Shown here: piece after piece, positions 26,199 through 36,100 of the stretch | How the letters are laid out: each line of letters begins with the position of its first letter | Position numbering within the stretch: the first letter of the stretch is position 1 | Assembly: GCA_964549615.1 (NCBI GenBank) | Contig: CAZJVP010000011.1 | Coordinates: 65,926-129,925 of the forward strand | Direction of reading: 5' to 3' | DNA: 64,000 nt | From: CAYVLA01 sp964549615 [NCBI: uncultured Thermococci archaeon] | GTDB taxonomy: Archaea; CAYQAE01; CAYVLA01 | Made by a program: the position numbers and the translations under genes | The notes under the pieces: model-generated | What the model saw: only the letters and a program-made list of their open reading frames with translations | Databases searched by the model: none | What the model was told of the DNA's origin: nothing

Positions 26199-27260
26199 TC
26201 ACGCCAGCTGTTGGGTGAGCGCGTTGATCCAGCCTTTCGTCTTCTCCACGCGCGCAAGCAAGGCCATGTAAAGCCCGTCGGCCGTCTCCTTGAGCGTGCG
26301 CTGCGAGTTGGTGTAGATGTTTCTCTTTGTGGCTTCATCGACTTGGTGAATCCATTCAGGCCTGAGTGTCTCCGCACCAGAGAGGGCGCCGGAGAGTCCG
26401 CCCGAGATCGCTGCGAGACAGTCCGTGTCGCGGCCGAAGTTCACCGACGCGATGATGGACTCCTGGGGGTCGCCCTTGGTGACCTTGAAGACGGCGAAGG
26501 CCTTGGACACAACTTCGTTTGCCCACGAATGGGCGTATGGGACTCCCTTTCCATTGTAGATGTCGTGGAAGGCGTCCCTCAGGGCAAAGGGTTCCGTGAA
26601 GCGATCGGCCATCTCCAGCGCCCGCGCAAGTTCTTGGCGGATTCGTTCATGGGCCGCGCCGAGGGCGGATGCGATCACCGACTCAATGCTGGATCCGGGA
26701 CAGAGTGCAGTGGATATGCCGGCGGCCACGACGGCTGCCCATTTCAGCCCATCGCCGACGGGCGTGTTATATAGTAGCCCAACGTCGTAGACATCCCTCA
26801 CTGCCGATCGGGGGTCGCATGCATTGATGATGCCCAGTCCGTGGCAGGACCGGGACATGGTCACTAGGCCGTCCCACGGGCAGTATCGCCCGATGTGCTG
26901 TGCAGGTATGCCCGCGCGGGCCATGGCCAGCAGGGTGCTCTCGAAGGGCTCGGATACCATGCCCTCGGATTCGGGCTTGATGTCCCTAAGCCATATCCTC
27001 ACTACATCCTCGGCCGTGATGCGGTCCTGCTTCTCGATGATCGCCGTCAGCATGAGCTTCTGTCGCTCTATCCCGTCCTCGGTGGTGCCGGGCGGACGCA
27101 TCCAACCGTTGCGGTAGTGTTCGTAAGGAAGGAGCCTGTCAAGCACGCCGTATTCCTTTTCTATCCGCTCTTTGTCCCAACCCTCCACGGGCGCACCCAT
27201 CGCCGATCCTATGTGGGACGCGGCTATGCAGCCGAAGATCTTGTTGTGAAGAGTCGTCAT
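26199..27260 (-). CDS. ADP-ribosylglycohydrolase family protein
   Basis: A 353-residue protein of the DraG/ARH family. It opens with NKIFGCIAASHIGSAMGAPVEGW, has TTEDGIERQ at the first metal-site position and FGRDTDCLAAISGGLSGALSG at the second, the standard binuclear magnesium site. Family members remove ADP-ribose from proteins, nucleic acids or small molecules; a few act on other ribosyl or glycosyl substrates. It is the last gene of a minus-strand operon with the PPC-domain and RNase J genes, each separated by 14 bases, which hints at a role around RNA or nucleotide modification. Confidence 0.87.
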   Translation of the reverse strand: MTTLHNKIFGCIAASHIGSAMGAPVEGWDKERIEKEYGVLDRLLPYEHYRNGWMRPPGTTEDGIERQKLMLTAIIEKQDRITAEDVVRIWLRDIKPESEGMVSEPFESTLLAMARAGIPAQHIGRYCPWDGLVTMSRSCHGLGIINACDPRSAVRDVYDVGLLYNTPVGDGLKWAAVVAAGISTALCPGSSIESVIASALGAAHERIRQELARALEMADRFTEPFALRDAFHDIYNGKGVPYAHSWANEVVSKAFAVFKVTKGDPQESIIASVNFGRDTDCLAAISGGLSGALSGAETLRPEWIHQVDEATKRNIYTNSQRTLKETADGLYMALLARVEKTKGWINALTQQLA

Positions 27261-27274
27261 CGCTCCTCACCTCG

Positions 27275-27760
27275 TTAGTGCTGTCCTGAGAAGCGCAGCT
27301 GCGGCAGTTCGATGGCGTGGCCACGTTCGTCGTGTGCGACCGTGGTCATCTCCCTTCTCATCTCAGGCCCTCGAAGCTCCGCTATGCCGACCTCGCAGAG
27401 GATGTAGCAGGTGCACCCCTCTTCCAGGTGGCCGCCGAAGGCCCCATCCGGCGTGGATGCGGTGAAATGTACGTGTGGCTGGCCGTCGACGATCGAGCCG
27501 TTCATGCTCAGGATCTCGATGCCCCCTTCCCGCTCACCGAATTTGTTTTCAGGCGGGAAACGGTTGTGGGTAACCCAGTGCAGGCACGCCTTGGAGAGCG
27601 TGCCGTATCCCCAGACGACGGCGCCCTGCCGGATCCCCTTCTCCGCGATGAATCTCTTGAGCGACGCAAGGACATCCTCTCCCGGGTCGATCCTTACGAC
27701 CCAGGTAGCTGTGTTTTCGAATCTTCCTGCCTCCAACCTTTCTGCACCCAGTCGGCCCAA
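27275..27760 (-). CDS. PPC-domain (DUF296) protein
   Basis: A protein of about 161 residues. RFENTATWVVRIDPGEDVLA at the start, GAVVWGYGTLSKA in the middle and HVHFTASTPDGAFGGHLEEG define the PPC/DUF296 fold, which in plants accompanies AT-hooks and in archaea and bacteria stands alone. H96 and H98 with H110 (approximate) could hold a metal, as seen in free-standing members. The start is a TTG at 27760 or 27736. It lies between RNase J and ADP-ribosylglycohydrolase with 14-base gaps on both sides. The biochemical role of the stand-alone form is not settled. Confidence 0.82.
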   Translation of the reverse strand: MGRLGAERLEAGRFENTATWVVRIDPGEDVLASLKRFIAEKGIRQGAVVWGYGTLSKACLHWVTHNRFPPENKFGEREGGIEILSMNGSIVDGQPHVHFTASTPDGAFGGHLEEGCTCYILCEVGIAELRGPEMRREMTTVAHDERGHAIELPQLRFSGQH

Positions 27761-27774
27761 GCGGCGCGAGCTGA

Positions 27775-29121
27775 TTAGGGTTGCGTGCCAAGCTCGTATC
27801 CCGTTCCCCTTTCTGGGACGATGGTCTGCGTTTCCAGGGTGCGGCAGAACCTGGCGAAGAGCTCGGGGTCCTCCGTGTGTATCGGGAAGACCTTCTTGGG
27901 CTCTATGGTCTCTATGGCGTTCCTAAGCTCAAGGGGCATGATGTGCCCCGAGACGTGGATGTGGTACTGGGGCAGCCCGTAGTGGCGAAGCCAGTTCAGG
28001 AGCTTCTCGAAGTCGATCTCCATCTCCTCGCTGAAGGGCTCGGATCCGGAAAGGATGTAGCAGCTCTCGCCGACGGGCTTTATCCTGACCATCTCCTCCA
28101 TGTCGTAGAGGGAACAGGCCAACACCGTCTTGTCCTGCAGCTGCGATATCTGGGCGGAATCGACCACGTTGGGGTACTCAAGGATCTCCTTCTCCCAGTT
28201 GTAGTAGGTCTTCTTGGTCCGTTTGAAGATCAGTATGCCCTCGTCATCCGGCCCCGGTATGCAGAGGTGGGGATCCCTGCATAGGCGGGCCAGGAGGTGT
28301 GCCTGTTTGAGGCTAATCCCCAACTTTCGCCCGTTAGCCCTGGATGCGTTGTAGAAGGACCTGATCCTGTCCACATCGGCCCTGGCGAAGTCCGCGACGA
28401 CCAGCCCCCTTGCCTGCCCCACGACCTCGGCGAGCTTCTGCTCGACCATGGGCTCGGAGAACGGGGTTGCCCCGGTTACGTTGGTGGCTTCGGTGATCAT
28501 CGCGACCGGATGAGCGTCGCGGGCGGCTTGCACGAACTCATCGGTCATCTCGGGCTTGGTGCCATGGGCCCTGAAGTCCCCGGTATACACGATCGCCCCC
28601 TCGGTGGTGTGTACCACGAAGCCGTACGCACCCGGCACGCTGTGGTCCACGTGTATCGGCTCAACCTCGATCGATCCGACCTTCACCTTGTCCCCGGTCC
28701 TGAAGGTGCTGAACCTGATGTCCTTCAAATCGAACTCGAAGGTCTTGGGGCTCATCTCGGCCAGGGACTCAAGGATGGTCGCCGTGGTTTCGCCGCAGTG
28801 GATCGGCACGGATCTCTTCACGAAGGTTATGTAGGAGGCGTGGTCCATGTGGGAGTGGGACAGGAATATTGCATCCACCGAGGGCTCGGACTCGTCGAAG
28901 GCGTACAGCCCCTGGAGGTCCGGCACAAGCCCGAACTCGAAAAGCGCTTCGTGGCACCTGGGCGAAAGGAAGGGGTCGGCGTAGTATCTTCGCTTGGCCC
29001 CGAAGGGCATGCCGAAATCGAGGAAGATCCTTGTGTCATGGTCCTCCACGAGGATCTTGTTGCCGCCGATCTCTCCCACGCCGCCGTGAAAGGTGAGTTT
29101 GACCAAGGCTAGGGCCCGCAC
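27775..29121 (-). CDS. RNase J-like metallo-beta-lactamase/beta-CASP nuclease
   Basis: A 448-residue protein of archaeal RNase J size. The N-terminal FHGGVGEIGGN (11-21) is the RNase J signature, and the metal motif HSHMDH is at 89-94. YTGDFRAHG supplies a further metal ligand, and the beta-CASP region ends with HVSGH, near residue 390. These enzymes degrade or process RNA, with 5'-3' exonuclease activity in characterised archaea. The GTG at 29121 follows an AGATAATA box by about 26 bases, so the message probably lacks a leader. It heads the operon with the PPC-domain protein and ADP-ribosylglycohydrolase. A short palindrome lies upstream at 29161-29180. Confidence 0.9.
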   Translation of the reverse strand: MRALALVKLTFHGGVGEIGGNKILVEDHDTRIFLDFGMPFGAKRRYYADPFLSPRCHEALFEFGLVPDLQGLYAFDESEPSVDAIFLSHSHMDHASYITFVKRSVPIHCGETTATILESLAEMSPKTFEFDLKDIRFSTFRTGDKVKVGSIEVEPIHVDHSVPGAYGFVVHTTEGAIVYTGDFRAHGTKPEMTDEFVQAARDAHPVAMITEATNVTGATPFSEPMVEQKLAEVVGQARGLVVADFARADVDRIRSFYNASRANGRKLGISLKQAHLLARLCRDPHLCIPGPDDEGILIFKRTKKTYYNWEKEILEYPNVVDSAQISQLQDKTVLACSLYDMEEMVRIKPVGESCYILSGSEPFSEEMEIDFEKLLNWLRHYGLPQYHIHVSGHIMPLELRNAIETIEPKKVFPIHTEDPELFARFCRTLETQTIVPERGTGYELGTQP

Positions 29122-29139
29122 CTCGTAGGCGGTTCGGGC

Positions 29140-29147
29140 TATTATCT
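29140..29147 (-). promoter_or_regulatory. TATA-like box of the RNase J operon
   Basis: The minus strand reads AGATAATA. Spacing to the GTG at 29121 suggests a very short or absent leader. Confidence 0.45.
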
Positions 29148-29160
29148 GTTGCGCGGGTCA

Positions 29161-29180
29161 ATGACGCTTGGATGCGTCAT
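29161..29180. repeat. inverted repeat upstream of the RNase J promoter
   Basis: Arms ATGACGC and GCGTCAT are a perfect 7-base match around a 6-base spacer. It sits 14 bases upstream of the TATA-like box of the RNase J operon and downstream of vapC. It may be an operator or a small hairpin. Confidence 0.5.
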
Positions 29181-29389
29181 GGGGGTGTTGTGCGATCTTT
29201 GCAGCTGGTGCGGGTCGTGCTCGTCGTAGAGCGAGCTGATGCGGAAGTGCGGATTTCCGGAGAGAGCGGGCTTGCGCGGTCGACAAGACGACTTCCGGCC
29301 GGACTGGCTGGTGCTTGGTTGCTCGATCAAGGAGATAGGCCATGGGCTTCATAGTTCAACGGGGTCTGGGACCAAGACCAGGCTCAGGC

Positions 29390-29923
29390 TCAACAGGTCT
29401 TCCGTTCCGGCTTGGGAATCTCGAATGCAGGATCGAGGGGGTTGATCACTTTGATGAAGTCGAAATCCGCAAAGTCGCCCACGTTTTCGCTGAGGATCGT
29501 CCTGATGCCATTTGCCTTGGCGCTGAAGGCGAGGCGGCAGTCGTGTATCCAAGCTCCCCTATCTGGCTCCCGCTTGCCTGCCTCTATCCAGGCGAATACC
29601 TCTCTGAAGGACTCGTCCGTCTCAAGGATCATGCGAAGGGCGGATGATGTCGCCAGTGCTCGAGCTATCATTGCGGCCTGTGCCGTCTCGATGGGCCGCG
29701 CAACCTGGGAGGTGGCCACCGCGTAGAATTCGGCGATGTTCTGCGATGCCACGCAGGCCGACAACTCTCCCTTCAGTGCTGCGGACAGCAGACTCCTACA
29801 TTTCTTCATCTTGGACGTGAGCTTACGGGCTTCCGCTGGGGTGCCTGCATCTTCTTGGGTGCACGCGTAGGCGTACACGAGTATGTTGGTGTCCAGCAGG
29901 AAGGGTTCAGCCTCGCTTGGCAT
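29390..29923 (-). CDS. PIN-domain toxin (VapC-like)
   Basis: A 177-residue PIN nuclease. FLLDTNILVYAY gives the first acidic residue D11, NIAEFYAV the glutamate near 65, and DCRLAFSAKANG plus ILSENVGDFADF the later aspartates; together these make the Mg2+ site that cuts RNA. It is longer than the typical 130-140 residues, with a charged insert at about 22-50. Its start overlaps the end of the antitoxin gene by 17 bases, the normal order and spacing of a vapBC pair. Confidence 0.88.
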   Translation of the reverse strand: MPSEAEPFLLDTNILVYAYACTQEDAGTPAEARKLTSKMKKCRSLLSAALKGELSACVASQNIAEFYAVATSQVARPIETAQAAMIARALATSSALRMILETDESFREVFAWIEAGKREPDRGAWIHDCRLAFSAKANGIRTILSENVGDFADFDFIKVINPLDPAFEIPKPERKTC

Positions 29924-30161
29924 ATATGTCCCTCCTTCTCCATGGCGGTTTCACGGGGTTTGAGGGGCCTCGGGTTCTTGGCAGCGACTCCTGCAGCCAC
30001 CGGAGGAGAAGTTCATCGGGGTTCTGGGTCTTGATGGGGCTTGCCACAATATTGCCGCCCCTTGCCGTCACTTCCATACGATCTCCATCAGACAGCCTGA
30101 GTTCGTCTCTAATGCTCTTCGGCAGGTAGAGCTTTCCTGAATGGTAGGTGGCGATGGCCAA
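29907..30161 (-). CDS. AbrB-type antitoxin (VapB-like)
   Basis: An 84-residue protein with an N-terminal swapped-hairpin AbrB domain (KLYLPKSIRDELRLSDGDRM, then VTARGGNIV) that binds DNA and represses its own operon, and a C-terminal tail (PDELLLRWLQESL and the arginine-rich end) that should wrap around the toxin. It is overlapped by the PIN-domain gene downstream. Confidence 0.88.
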   Translation of the reverse strand: MAIATYHSGKLYLPKSIRDELRLSDGDRMEVTARGGNIVASPIKTQNPDELLLRWLQESLPRTRGPSNPVKPPWRRRDIYAKRG

Positions 30162-30193
30162 TTTCGTTCCCCAACGGGAATGGATATGGCAAC

Positions 30194-30202
30194 TGATAAA
30201 TC
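30194..30202 (-). promoter_or_regulatory. TATA box of the vapBC operon
   Basis: The minus strand reads GATTTATCA. Expected transcription start is near 30170, nine bases before the ATG at 30161. Confidence 0.5.
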
Positions 30203-30247
30203 TTCGCTTTGCTTGGAGTCCGTTGTGTGGAAAATGGGGCTCGCAGA

Positions 30248-32812
30248 TCAGTAGCCTTGGCTGGTCGAATTCTTGCGTTTTGCGTCCGCGAAGCTGAAAC
30301 GACAGAAGAGCCGTTGGCGGTGTCCGGAACCTATGCGCAGGAAAGACCGCCCTGCCAGCGGGGGTAGGCTGAGGAGGATGATCAGGGCACCGGTGGTCAG
30401 TACATTCTCCACGATCCGAAGTGTGATGGAGTCAAGGTAGATCGTGCCGGAGCCCTGGGCTATGATCTTGAGCGATTCCAGGCGGGCACCGAAGATCCAC
30501 CCGAAGTGGGATGTCGGTATCTCCACATCGGTCCATTTCCCGGGGGCGAGCGTGATGTTGTACGCCCTGAGGATGCGGATCGACTCGGTAGCGCCCGAGC
30601 CGGTCTTGGTTATCTGGATGTCCGTTAGAGTACCATTTCCCGGGTTCACCGAGAGCGCGAGGCGATCGTACTCCCACAGGGTGATGGCCCAGGGGTCCGG
30701 TGGGACGTACTCCAGTGTGAAGAATCTGTCGAAGCTTATCCTCTGGCAGGCGCCGTGGGAAACCATGTCGGTCGAGAAAAGGTCTACTTCGGCCCGAGAC
30801 GCTTGGATGGTCCAGCCCGGCGCCAATGCGTCGTCGTATATGACGAGATCTGCGCTGGGCGCCTCGAAGCCCGGGAGGTTGCTCAGCATGAAAAGGTTGG
30901 GCCCCTTGCCGAAGTAGATCCTCCCCTGCGAATCAAGGGCGACGTTGCGCCCCCCGGTATGGAGACGTTCGAACCCGACCGTCTCTCCGGGCTTCGATAT
31001 CGGCTTCATCCTGAAGACGGCGCTGTCGGTGATGCCGTATATCAGGCCATCCGTCCAGGCGACCATCTGCCTGATCTCGCCCGCCCCGGCGCTCTGCTTG
31101 TGTACGATCTCTCCCGCGGCGGGGTCGAAGATGAAGAGGGTGGATCCCGCACAACCGTAGATCCGGCCGTCAGGCGCGGTGGCAAGCGACTTGATCTCGC
31201 TTGTCCCTTGTGGGAAGGTGATGTCCAAGATCAGCTTGCCCTCCTTTGCATCCCATGCGAAGAAGTGAGCACGCGTTTCAACCGGGGTCGTACCCTCGCC
31301 ATTGCTTATGCTTGATCCACCGTAGATCGTCCAACCATCGAGGCCGCAGGTCAGGGACACGATGCTTTGGTTAGGTATGATGTGCCTGTGAACTTCGAAG
31401 CGATCGGTCTGGGGATCGTAGATGGAGAGGGCGCCTCCCATCTTCCCATAGGTGGGCACAGTCCCGATGTAAATTCTTCCCGCCGCATCGGACGTCAGCG
31501 CTAGCGGCCTGTTCTGCTCGTCTCCCACGGGGCCGATGGTACGGGGGTTGGAGTCATGGGTTTTTCCCGGACTCCAAGGTTTGGATGGGTCGTAAACGGC
31601 AAGCATCGCGTCCGAGTAGGATGCAAGGTATAGCTTGTCCTTGTGCGCGTGAAGGCTGTAGAGCTCCCCGCTCTGCCCGACGATCGGGAACCCCATGTCC
31701 TGCAATATGCCCGTTGCTGGGTCGTACTTGAACAACTTCAGCACGCTCACGACGCCGCCATAGATGCAGCCATCCGGCCCCGTGCCCAGGCTGAAGACCT
31801 CCATTCCATCCCCGTCCTTGCTCACGTCCACCCGGCTCAGAAGCTGGCCGCTCGTGACGTTGTATGCCTCGAAGATCTGTCGTCCGTCTGTCCTCCCGTA
31901 TGCGATGCCGGTCTTGGCGTCGTAGGAGGAGTAGGGCGGGGTGAAGCAGGGCTCCAGTTGTCCAGTGGACCGGTTGAAGCGAACGTTGCCGCCTGGGAGC
32001 CCGTTGATGAGGATGGGTCCACCAGACATCTGCCTGTGGAACCCGACGAAGCCGCCGCTCGGATGCCTGACCTCCCTAACCAAGGCGTACGTGTTGGCGT
32101 CGATGATCAGGACGACGTTGGCCGTCTGAGCGTAAACGAGATCTCCCTCGGCCCCAACGTCGCAGAAGGAATCTCCCTTATATTGATCCGGCAGTATCGC
32201 TTTCTTCTGGCCGGTTGCAGGGTCGTAGGCGATCAGGTCAGCGTGCGTCCCTATGCCGGCGAAGACCCTGCCGTTGTCTGCGACGGCGACGGAGCTGCAG
32301 TACTGCTCGGTGGGGTGCATTCGCCCAAGGCTCTCTATCCTGCCCTTGGCGGGATCGTAGAGCACGACCTTTGCGCCGGGATAGGTTGCCGCATACACTC
32401 GGCCGTCGGGCCCGGTCGTGAGCTCGAATACGTACTCCTCGCCTGCTGCACTTCCCAGATCAACCACCTCTCTGGAGACGGGATCGAAGCTGAAGAGGCG
32501 GGCGGGGATTATGGTGCCGATGTAGATCTTGCCATCATTTCCTTCGCATAGCCCGTACGCACCCTTCGTGCCGGGAAGCTCGAAGTACTCCACTCGGTTC
32601 TCCGCATAGTCGAACCTGATGAGCTTTCCGGTCCCGGTACTTGTGTACATCCCCGAGTAAAAGACCGGGCGTCCGCTGACCGGATCTCTGACCAAAAGGC
32701 TGCCGCGGATCGACATGGACCTGATAGGGATGCCGAGGTCCGTTACCGTCGGCCGGCACAACGCGGTTCCGAGGAGAAGCATGCTGGTGGCGAGCAAGAA
32801 AAGATGGCGCAT
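30248..32812 (-). CDS. secreted beta-propeller protein with C-terminal membrane helix
   Basis: An 854-residue protein with a clear signal peptide (LFLLATSMLLLGTALC). About 620 residues of propeller repeats follow, each with the pattern DGRIYIGT or DGRVYAAT, then FxYDPxxG: for example GNDGKIYIGT, GPDGRVYAAT, DAAGRIYIGT, APDGRIYGCA and DSQGRIYFGK. A jelly-roll-like domain (about 640-800) similar to carbohydrate-binding modules follows, then a membrane helix (TTGALIILLSLPPLAG) and a basic tail. It should be displayed on the cell surface. Its function could be glycan binding or cleavage (polysaccharide lyases of this shape exist); no catalytic site is recognisable. A short cytosolic relative lies at 60858-61892. 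Confidence 0.75.
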   Translation of the reverse strand: MRHLFLLATSMLLLGTALCRPTVTDLGIPIRSMSIRGSLLVRDPVSGRPVFYSGMYTSTGTGKLIRFDYAENRVEYFELPGTKGAYGLCEGNDGKIYIGTIIPARLFSFDPVSREVVDLGSAAGEEYVFELTTGPDGRVYAATYPGAKVVLYDPAKGRIESLGRMHPTEQYCSSVAVADNGRVFAGIGTHADLIAYDPATGQKKAILPDQYKGDSFCDVGAEGDLVYAQTANVVLIIDANTYALVREVRHPSGGFVGFHRQMSGGPILINGLPGGNVRFNRSTGQLEPCFTPPYSSYDAKTGIAYGRTDGRQIFEAYNVTSGQLLSRVDVSKDGDGMEVFSLGTGPDGCIYGGVVSVLKLFKYDPATGILQDMGFPIVGQSGELYSLHAHKDKLYLASYSDAMLAVYDPSKPWSPGKTHDSNPRTIGPVGDEQNRPLALTSDAAGRIYIGTVPTYGKMGGALSIYDPQTDRFEVHRHIIPNQSIVSLTCGLDGWTIYGGSSISNGEGTTPVETRAHFFAWDAKEGKLILDITFPQGTSEIKSLATAPDGRIYGCAGSTLFIFDPAAGEIVHKQSAGAGEIRQMVAWTDGLIYGITDSAVFRMKPISKPGETVGFERLHTGGRNVALDSQGRIYFGKGPNLFMLSNLPGFEAPSADLVIYDDALAPGWTIQASRAEVDLFSTDMVSHGACQRISFDRFFTLEYVPPDPWAITLWEYDRLALSVNPGNGTLTDIQITKTGSGATESIRILRAYNITLAPGKWTDVEIPTSHFGWIFGARLESLKIIAQGSGTIYLDSITLRIVENVLTTGALIILLSLPPLAGRSFLRIGSGHRQRLFCRFSFADAKRKNSTSQGY

Positions 32813-33147
32813 TTTCCTCGGGTGCCCCGCAAGCCGAAGCCGACTGAAATATGTGATCGGAATCGCCCATAAGTCACTGCCGGGCTAAGCGGGTCCGTCT
32901 CGTTTTGGACCCCCATCGATGGGCGACCCGAAGGTCGACATAGCCAAGGCGCCCTGCGAGCGGGGCAAACGCCCGCCTGCCTGCCATGTCCGCGTCAGGC
33001 AAGCGAGCGGTTGAGTTTAATCGAGCTTGGGGAATGTGGGGCGAGAGAGCATCTCGTCTTAGCCACCTCAAGACTCTGGAGAGGGCGAGGGCGTGCGGCG
33101 GGTGCGTCATCCAAATAGTAATAACCTGGGCCGCACTGCAGTTGGAC
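32813..33147. other. divergent intergenic region
   Basis: About 335 bases between the surface propeller gene and the six-hairpin glycosidase. Minus-strand CATATTTCAG near 32856 and plus-strand AAATAGTAATAA at about 33113-33124 are the likely TATA elements of the two genes. The open frame of the glycosidase extends to 32986 but that part reads as non-coding. Confidence 0.45.
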
Positions 33148-36100
33148 ATGCTGCTCGACATAGCTCCCTTCGCCCAACGAGCTGTCAATAATGGTGCTAT
33201 CGTGCTCCGCTGGGAGGAGCCAAGGGACATCTTTAGGGTGGAGATCGAGCCCGCCCCCGGGCGTCTTCCGCCATCGCGGCGGAAGGTGATCGTGAGGTAC
33301 TGGCAGGACAAGTGGCCCAAACTGCGGCGGACGGAAGCCGACGTGACCGCTGGCAGGATCTGTTGGGCCGCCTGGAAAGGAGAGGACGACTGGTTCAATG
33401 GCCAGTGGCGAGCTGCAGATGCCCGGCTTCGCGTGCTCGGCAGGCGACTGATCGTCACATTCGCACCACTTGCTCGGCGCGAGTTCCCGGAGATGCAGGA
33501 GTACAGCGTGACCTATCGGCGCACCTTAAAGCTGTCCATCGAGATGCCGCACGCCTGCGAGGCCACGATCCGGGTCTTCACCACCAGCAAGGTCGCCGAG
33601 AGGACGGTGGCGATCGAGCTGGGTTGCGGCATCAAGCCGCGCCCTCGGTGGGACGGGTCCGTCGAGGTATACAACGGCACTCTCTTGAAATTTGTGAAGC
33701 CGAGTCGAAGGAATCCGCGGCTGGTGCTGAGGCTTCTATGCTCGAAGCCTGCTCCGCTCTCCCACGACGGCACCATCGTGACCGTACGGTCTGCCGCGGC
33801 ATCGTTCTCCTTCCGACCTGACGATGTGGCAAGGGGGCAGCCGATCTGGGCGCCCGACCTGCGCGTTCTGGTGTCGGCCGCGGAGGACGATGCGAGGTAC
33901 ACCTCCGAGTATGCCGCCTCACTGGTGAAGGAGAAGTGCCTCTACGACAGGATCGCGGATCTTCCGGAGCAAACCCTGCAGGCCGCCCTGAAGAGCTGCC
34001 CACCCAAAAGGCCGATGCATTTCGTGGTGGGCATAGAGGGTTCGCGCCAGAAGTTCGGTGTCGAGCCCAACGGCGACATCTTCGCTGGCATCGGCTACAT
34101 CAGGCGCGTCCAGGGCCCTGACACGCCCAGGGTTGCCTGGGAGGGGAAAAGGCTCTACGTCCGGTTCGGCTGGGACAAAATGACGCCTAACGGCAGGTAC
34201 TTGGAGGAGGGTTACCTGCCGATCATCTTATCCACCTTCTCCAAAGGCCCTCTGGACGTGCACGAAGAGGTGCTTGCAACTAGGCTGATCGGCAGGATGG
34301 CCCAAGGTCGGGCGCGGGGCGAGGATGCGGTGCTAGCGATGGCGCGGCTGACCTTCGAGAACCGCGGGGAGGAGTCGATTGACGTCGAACAAGAGATCTT
34401 CTGCGAGAGTGGCACTCGGTTGGTCCCTGAGAAGATGGCGCTTCGCGGAAACCTGGTCTACGGCGGCCCAGGCGGGGATCGTCTGAGGTTGGCCTTGGAA
34501 CTGTGCAACGGCGGCGAGCTGTGCGAACGCAGGGGCATCATACTCTACAAGGTGCGTCTGGCCCCGAATTCCAAGAGCACGCTTGTCGTGAAGTTCCCCT
34601 TCATCGAGCCCGTCACAAGCGAGGAGATTGCCAGCCTGAGGGAAAAGGCATGGGACCAAGAACACCGGGATGTCAGAACCTACTGGAAGGGCCGCTTGGC
34701 ATCGGGTACCGAGATCCACACGGGAGAGCAGGACCTGGACGACTTCCACAGGGCGTTGCTAACGCACATACTCATCAACGATGAGAACGAGATTGGCTCC
34801 GACCGCATCATCCCGCGGGTGAGTAGCTTCGCCTACGGCTGCTTCCCGAACGAAGCCGTCATGCAGATCATGGAGCTTGACCGTCGAGGCTACCACGATG
34901 AAGCCGCGCGACGCCTGGCTACCCTCCTTCACTACCAGGGAACCGTGGGACTTCCGGGGAACTTCAAGGGCAAGGACGGCGTCTTCTACGGGGCAGGCGG
35001 CTACGAGTCAGGCGGCTACAACCAGCACCACGGCTGGGTTCTCTGGGGCCTGTCCGAGCACTATCGCCTGACGGGTGATGCTGCCTGGCTGGCCGGGATC
35101 GCGGACAAGCTGGTTGCCGGCTGCGACTGGGTGGCGAGAGAGAGGAGGGCGACGATGGGCAGGCATGGGGGCATCCGTCCCATCGAGTACGGCTTCCTCC
35201 CGGCGGGATCGCTTGAGGACGTGAAGGATTTTTGCTACTGGTTATCCACGAACTGCCTGACCTACAGGGGGCTGGCGGCGGCCGCAGAGGTCTTAAGGAG
35301 CGCCGGGCTTCCGGAAGGTCGTCGGTTGGTCCTAGAGGCCAAGAGATACCGGGCTGATCTGCTTGCTGGAATCGAGAAATCAATGGTCCTGTCGCCGCTA
35401 GTCCGCCTGCGCGACGGCACCTACGTGCCACACATCCCTTCGAGGCTCTACTGGCGCGGCAGGGACATCGGGTGGATAAGGGAGGTGCTGGAAGGATCGA
35501 TTAACCTGATCACCACTGTGTTGGATCCCGAGGACCAGGGGAGCACATGGATACTTAAGGACTACGAGGACAACCGCTATGTGGGCTCACCGTTCGGCTA
35601 TGCCTTGGACGACTTCGATGCGCAGTGGTTTGGAAGGGGAGGTTTCAGCATGCAGCCAAACCTGGTCTACACGCCGTCTCCATACCTGGCTCGCGACCAG
35701 ATCGAGCATTTCCTGAGGGCCTTCTTCAACAGCTTCGCAGCCTGCTGGAGGCAGGAGATCCGCTCGATGACCGAGCATCCCCTCCCCACCCTTGCCGACT
35801 GGGCTGGGGACCACTTCAAGAGCTCCGACGAGTCCATGGTCTCTCTGTCCCTTCGCCTCATGTTCGTGCAGGAGTCCGGGGGCGACCTATACCTTGGGAG
35901 GGCCATCCCACGCTACCTTCTGTGCCCGGGAGCTAAGGTCTGGATCAAGAGGGCCGAGACGTACTTCGGGACCGTGAGCCTCGAGATCGCGGTAGCCCAG
36001 GATGCGGCGTTCATCGATGCGGTCGTGGAGCCGCCAACCCGTTGCCCGCCGAAGAGGATCCTGCTCCGCCTGCGGCACCCCCACAGGTCAAGGATATCGA

